From positions 65,164,501-65,228,500 of the forward strand of contig JAZHRO010000003.1 of NCBI GenBank assembly GCA_037157565.1: 64,000 nt of DNA, read 5' to 3'. Both the position numbers and the translations under genes were made by a program. Below the pieces are notes generated by a model, which had not been told where the DNA came from, did no database searches, and worked only from the letters and a program-made list of their open reading frames with translations. Source of the stretch: Thalassia testudinum (Eukaryota; Streptophyta; Magnoliopsida; Alismatales; Hydrocharitaceae). Positions 59,267-64,000 of this stretch are shown piece after piece. How positions within the stretch are numbered: position 1 is the stretch's first letter; each line of letters begins with the position of its first letter.

Positions 59267-60368
59267 GAAGACCCATATCTTTTCCACATCGGTGTTGATC
59301 AAATCATTAGACGATGTGTCGCGGAAGCGGAAATTCAGGACATATTGTCCTTCTACCATGACCAGGCATGCGGTGGACATTTCTTTGGTCATAAAACCGT
59401 AGTGAAAGTCCTCCAGTGCGGCTTCTATTGGCACACAATTTTCAAAGACACATACAATCTCTGTAGGGCATGCACTCATTGCCAAACCTTAGGCAACATG
59501 AGCCATCGTGATATGATGCCCTTACAGTCGATTCTCATATGCGAAATCTTTGACGTGTGGGGGATTGATTTTATGGGATCCTTACCTATTTTGGATGGCT
59601 TCGAGTACATTCTACTTACTGTTGACTACGTGTCCAAATGGATCGAAGCCATTTCGACCTGAACCAATGATCATAAGGTGGTTATTAAATTCATTCATCA
59701 GAACATCTTTTCGCAGCTCGGGACTCCATGTGCTATAATCTCTCCATTTCACTAATGCTCAATTCAGGTCACTGATGACCAAATATGGGGTGTCGCACTG
59801 AATCTCTACTCCTTACCACCCCCAAACTAATGGTCTAGCTGAGCTATCAAATCAGGAGATCAAGAAAATCCTCCAGGTTACTGTTTGACCTGACAGGAAG
59901 GACTGGTCATCTCGACTTCAGGAAGCTTTGTGGGCTTATAGGACTGCCCACAAAACCCAATTAGGTATGTCTCCCTTCAGATTGGTGTATGGGAAGGCAT
60001 GTCACCACCCTATCAAATTGGAGCACAAGGCCTATTGGGCAGTACGGAATTGCAACCTAGATCTTTTTAAGGAAGGAACCCACAGAAAGCTTCAAATGAG
60101 CGAGATTGATGAATTACACCACAACGCGTATGAGAACTCATGGATTTACAAGGAGTGGGTTAAGGCCTTTCACGATAAGCACATATCCAGAAAGATCTTC
60201 CACCTTGGTCAAAAAGTCCTAGTCTTTGATGCCAAGCTTAAACTGTTCCCAGGAAAACTACGATCAAAATGGATCGGACCTTACCGCGTCCGACGAACAT
60301 TTGGAAATGGAGCCATCGAGATCAGTCCACTTAGCCACTATTCAAAACCTTTCGTTGTGAACGGTTAG
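59267..60368 (+). pseudogene. pol: Element F integrase, catalytic centre damaged
   Basis: Inserts element DNA into the host chromosome. Zinc-binding HHCC part: HDQACGGHFFGH and CRACTHC (59360-59485). Core: the first Asp in FDVWGIDFMGSLP is present. At the second site the expected SDNG..F is reduced to ISP before FTNAQFRSLMTKYGVSH, so the second catalytic Asp is deleted with a frame change (about 59740). The third motif, HPQTNGLAELSNQE, is present with Glu. Stops at 59660 (TGA), in SH-stop-IST, and TGA before PDRKDW. The C-terminal part is open (59928-60368): WAYRTAHKTQLGMSPFRLVY and KLFPGKLRSKWIGPYRVRRT. No chromodomain. Confidence 0.92.
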
Positions 60369-60723
60369 AGACTCAAACCGTTCATTGACTTGACCGATAC
60401 AAATTTGGCTGAGATATCCTTTACCCTCCATTCTCCCTGAGCTCATTGCGCCTAGCTGATGGCATAAAACTCAGCACTTAACAGGAGGCAACCCATCATT
60501 TTTTAAAAACCTGAAACCTTTCTTGGCATTCCTATCCTAAATTTATATTGTACTTTAGGGTTCATCCATTAGAACAGCCGACCCACCTCAGGTACCCATA
60601 CCTGAGTTTTGAAATCGTTCACAACAGTCACCTCGACCCATTTGCCCACCCAGAACCTATTCTAATGAATGATCTAAGCTGAACACAAACCCACTTAATT
60701 TATAATGGGGACATTGCAAATCG
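60369..60723 (+). other. Element F sequence after pol
   Basis: Noncoding 355 bp between the integrase stop and the inner polypurine-like site. GGGGACATTGCAAATCGTAG just before 60728 parallels D. Confidence 0.6.
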
Positions 60724-60737
60724 TAGGCATGGGGGGG
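60724..60737 (+). other. Element F inner polypurine-like site
   Basis: TAGGCATGGGGGGG, 1.35 kb before the LTR-border tract. Confidence 0.65.
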
Positions 60738-62069
60738 AATGAATGTGCAAAACGTCGTGAAAACTCATCTCACAAGAAAAGGTTTCAAAAAAAAAAAATC
60801 ACATATCACAAAAACACCAAAAAAAATGAAAAAATTCTTGAAAAAGAATAAAAAAAAATTATGAGGGGAGAGAATTTTGAGGCCATACAAATCATGAGGT
60901 GAAAAAGAGGAAAAGTAAAAGGAGCACAAAATGAAAAGAAAAAGAAGAGATAGTAATTAGTAAGAAATTAAGGGATTAACTAAGTTCTAGACCATATCAA
61001 GAAAAAGAAAATGAAAGGAAAAAACTGCTAAGGAAACACAGAAGAGATTAGTAGGAATGCTGATCTTAGGCCTCTTGGGCTAGACTCCTAGGCTTAAAAA
61101 TTCAAGTATCCACTAAGATCTGGATAGTCCTCAAGAGGTTGGGGAAAATGCGAAGCTTAAGTATTAGGTCTAAGGCTTAGGGTGTATTTAGCCTCGTTAA
61201 CTGACCTCTGGTTTGCGAGACTCAGTAACCTAAGCACCCCAATCCACTCACAGTCTGGTTCAGTGCGCATAAGTATCAAAATCACGCAAAAGCGTTTAAT
61301 TGTTCTAAAAAAGTTGCCTAGATTAGGTGCGGCCGATCGACACAAGTTGATTTGGACGAGTTCCCGATGCGGAGAGGTGAGAAATTTCCCTCGAAGGTGC
61401 GCAATAACATATCATCTCCTCGGTGCTTGTCTCCTAGGATATTTACATATCCTACTAGGGGCATGAAAGCACCCTATGCTGGTTCAGATGCCATGGGCGG
61501 CATTATCACGAAATGTCGATTGCCAGGGTCTGGATTTACCTACAAAACACCATGGGTAGGATTATCTCAAAATCTCGAAAGCCAGGGTTCTGGGGGTTGC
61601 CATGGGTGGTGCTATCACGAAGCATCGATTGCCAGGGACCCTTCGAGGATCGATGATGGGGAATAGGAATCCAATACAGACCTTGTTGAAAAGCCAATCT
61701 GAAGCTAAAAATAAAAAGAAAAGAGAGAGAAAACTCTCTAAACAAAGAAAATCCTCTATCTCCCTCTTACAAAAATGTACTGCAAACTAAACCGAGGCTA
61801 AAATATGTTACAAGTATGAGTGCTTTAACCGCGGAGTCCAATGAACCTTAGGATAGTTCCTGTGGGCCTTAAAAATTTTCGTGGCAGACTGAGGCTAGAG
61901 CTGGTTAGGTCCGGATCTTGGTTGGTACTTGAGTACCTCTAGGCCTATCATCGGCATTCTAACCTAATCAAAAGAAGAAAGCACTCATCATAATTTCTGA
62001 ACTTCAAGGAACTCATGGTCTAGAATCGAAGTTAAAACCTTAAAATTTTGCTAATGGACTAGCAAAAGC
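60738..62069 (+). other. Element F 3' module shared with D
   Basis: A-rich at 60785-60860. 61130-61680 matches D 43555-44090, including three copies of a motif of about 36-40 bp ending CGATTGCCAGGG or close variants (61490-61640). Open frames at 61157-61790 are on repeats and have no support. Confidence 0.7.
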
Positions 62070-62083
62070 TAGGCATGGGGGTA
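62070..62083 (+). other. Element F polypurine tract at LTR border
   Basis: TAGGCATGGGGGTA directly before the 3' LTR. Confidence 0.85.
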
Positions 62084-62282
62084 TGATGGGAACACCATCA
62101 TGAGCCCTAACTAGCTCATTTTGACCCATAAAAGAGAACAAAAGCTCATACATAACCAACTGGAGGTCCTAATTCACTAAATAACCTTTCTGAGATAAAA
62201 GTAAGAAACAAGGGGTAAAATTGTAATTTTACCATTACAGTGCAACAATGGGTTTTCTCAAGGGCTAAACACAAGTCAAATG
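62084..62282 (+). repeat. Element F 3' LTR, first 199 bp
   Basis: TGATGG-GAACA-CCATCA start; matches 50998-51197 closely. Interrupted after GTCAAATG by LTR G. Confidence 0.9.
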
Positions 62283-62714
62283 TGTTGGTGCTAGAGCACC
62301 ACGATCATTTGTTTTGATGATAACAAAACACGTGTCATTTAATATTTGTGCTTTGAGTCCTAGATTTCAGGTCAATCGCAAATGGATACGTGATTAGACG
62401 GAGTTCGAGCTCGCATCCAGGACGGATTGGACGAGCTTGATGGAGAACAGAAGAGATTCGTGAGGAGCGATATATTAAAGATGGAAGGAAATGAAGAATA
62501 GGATAGATTTCCTTCTTTTGTACTTGTTGTATTTTTCGTTTCTTTTGTTGCTCTTTATTTCCTTAGATATTTCATGTTAAAGAGCCTCAAAGTACCCTAA
62601 CAGTAGTCCTAGGAACACCTGCACAACCCTAGGATACTTAGGTTTTCTGTAGAACACTTAGAAAACCAATATAGGATTCAAACAGAGTTTCCAGACATCT
62701 AATTCCCAAATCAG

Positions 62715-63230
62715 ACGTCTGATAAAGTATTTTAAGACGTCTGACTGTTGTTTCAGACGTCTGATAACTGTTAGGCTGGACATAGCTAGTTCTGTCTGAT
62801 GAAATCAGACGTCCAGACCTTAGACCAGACGTCTTAGGAGACGTCTGATGACTTTGCCAGACGTCCAATTAGTGGACCGTTGGCTGGCTTTGCAAACAGT
62901 GTAGAATATGACCGTTAGAGCCTTATCAGACGTCCATAGGACTTTCCAGACGTCTGATAATTGACCGTTTTGCCTCGGCTGACCCAAAATCTCTTCTCAG
63001 AGATTTTCTAACCATTGCAACGTTTGGAAATCCATTCCCACAGAAAAAGTAGGTTTCCAGATGTCCAGACATAGTGCCAGACGTCCTATATGTCGTCTGA
63101 TGGACTTGCACTAGAACCCTATTTAGATCTGATCCAAGTCAGGAAGAGACCCGCCCAAAATCAGACGTCTGACCTTGGAATCAGACGTCTTAAAGTGAAC
63201 TTCCAGACGTCTGATGCCAGAATTAGACGT
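62715..63230. repeat. GACGTC palindrome cluster in LTR G
   Basis: 14 exact GACGTC in about 515 bp, five as full CAGACGTCTG, plus decayed forms (GATGTC, GACATC, GTCGTC). Spacing is irregular, 10-100 bp. It parallels the cluster in solo LTR H. Confidence 0.9.
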
Positions 63231-63344
63231 CTGATAAGCCTGTCAGAGCAATGATTGCTCCTGATTTCAGGATGATTCTCTTGGGCTTTGTTCCCAACGG
63301 CTATAGAACCTTTCCTAAGCCTTCCAAAGCCTTTCTAAGGCCTC

Positions 63345-63354
63345 TATAAATATA
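63345..63354 (+). promoter_or_regulatory. TATA box of LTR G
   Basis: CTCTATAAATATAGGGGATC, with an A/C-rich putative transcript start about 30 bp further on. Confidence 0.7.
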
Positions 63355-64000
63355 GGGGATCATTTGCAACACAAAAACACACTTAGAGACACCAAGATAC
63401 ACAAGAAACAATTTGTATTGCACTTTCCACTCTCTTGTGTCCTAGCTAGCTCTTGCTCTCCAAGCTCAAGCTCCATTCTCTTGAGAGCATCAAGCTTCGC
63501 GTACCCACTCTCCCACCGTAGTTCACGAGAGCGAAGTTGCGCCGTCGCGTGGCACACGCACCGCGTCATCAACTCGACGCACTCCTTGCAAAGGGGAGTT
63601 TCCTAATTCCTATAGAAGCTAGGTTTAAAATTACTTTGTTGGCTCTATAGGATTACTTGTTTATTTTATCTTTGTTATTTGGTTGGGTATTCGCTTTGCG
63701 AATTCCCGTCTCCTTCGCGAGACAAAATCCTTCTCGTGGAGAGAAGGGGTTGAGGTACGCTACCCTCGTTTAAGTAGCGTGGTTGTATTGAGGTTGAATC
63801 ACCCTCGTTTAAAGTGATTCAGTTTAGTGGATTTTGATCAACTTGGTTGATCGGAAAATCCTAACTCGAGAGGGTTAGGTGGTGGTTTTCACCCGGTTTG
63901 GGTTTCCACCTAAAAATACTTTATGTACTTTGTGTGATTGCTTATTTGTAAGATTATATTTCAATTCCGCAATTATTACGTCACCCCCTCCTGGTAGGGC

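Larger units (their letters stand above)
50998..62282 (+). mobile_element. Element F: Athila-like Gypsy element with broken gag-pol
   Basis: Plus-strand element: 5' LTR 50998-53788, primer site 53792, gag from 54901, protease, reverse transcriptase, RNase H and integrase to 60368, a 3' module and the start of the 3' LTR at 62084. The 3' LTR is cut at 62282 by G and continues outside the window. It is inserted in element E. The domain order (protease, RT, RNase H, integrase) is that of Ty3/Gypsy, and sequence motifs are of the Athila-like, non-chromodomain group; no chromodomain follows the integrase. About twenty in-frame stops make it inactive. Confidence 0.93.
62283..64000 (+). mobile_element. 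LTR G (probably Copia), runs off the window
   Basis: Starts TGTTGGTGCTAGAGCACC inside LTR F; the 5 bp before it (AAATG, 62278-62282) are the expected target copy. The phrase TTTGATGATAACAAAACACG near the start and the CACCCCCTC near 63984-63992 are typical of SIRE/Maximus-like Copia LTRs as I know them, but no coding region is inside the window to confirm this. Orientation plus is set by the TATA box at 63345. 62700-63235 carries 14 exact GACGTC sites. Open frames here have no support. Confidence 0.65.

Noticed and set aside
62715..63230. CRISPR-like array of short repeats
   Set aside because: The GACGTC repeats are only 6-10 bp, spacing is irregular, and the setting is a plant LTR.
1..64000. 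tRNA or rRNA genes
   Set aside because: Sites resembling tRNA-Asp ends are primer-binding sites next to LTRs; no full cloverleaf or rRNA segment was recognised by eye.

Overview
This window is nuclear DNA from a flowering plant with a large, repeat-rich genome. The evidence is nested long-terminal-repeat (LTR) retrotransposons whose primer-binding sites match plant tRNA-Asp, CACTA-type terminal repeats, and broken copies of plant genes such as a FUS3-like B3 factor. I see no intact protein-coding gene. The species or order cannot be told from the sequence alone.

Layout, left to right. (1) 1-7319 plus 16337-17046: the left part of element A, a minus-strand Ty3/Gypsy element of the Athila-like group (protease, gag, leader, primer site, one LTR). 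Its leader holds a solo LTR, H (3266-5906, perfect target duplication AATTT). Its LTR is split by element B. (2) 7320-16331: element B, a minus-strand element with 2.1-kb LTRs and no pol, carrying one broken acidic reading frame. (3) 17047-32646: a zone with no LTR element but with fragments of several unrelated conserved genes: CCT1 (chaperonin alpha), a CID/RPRD protein, prefoldin 3, MPP10, a FUS3-like B3 factor and HSP70-15/HSP110. It also has LINE debris, a GC-rich minisatellite and, at its right edge, a CACTA-like transposon end. (4) 32647-49462: a B-type LTR remnant in plus orientation, split by element C (32797-49225, target duplication GAGAG). C is itself split by element D (38125-46368, target duplication ATTGG). 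(5) 49463-50997: element E, a truncated D-family copy. (6) 50998-62282: element F, an Athila-like Gypsy element with recognisable gag, protease, reverse transcriptase, RNase H and integrase, all broken. (7) 62283-64000: LTR G, probably Copia, inserted in the 3' LTR of F and running off the window.

How the parts relate. A and F are degenerate copies of elements that once made their own proteins. B, C and D have LTRs, tRNA-Asp primer sites and polypurine tracts but no gag or pol; each carries instead one acidic, Tyr/Pro/Asp/Glu-rich frame I cannot assign. B and C share a leader block with A, and D shares a 3' module with F, which suggests A-type and F-type elements as trans-acting partners (inference). 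Insertion order: D after C; C and E after the plus-strand B-type LTR; F after E; G after F; B after A; H after A. Most in-frame stops in the broken frames are one C-to-T or G-to-A change from a sense codon, as expected for long-methylated, silenced DNA.
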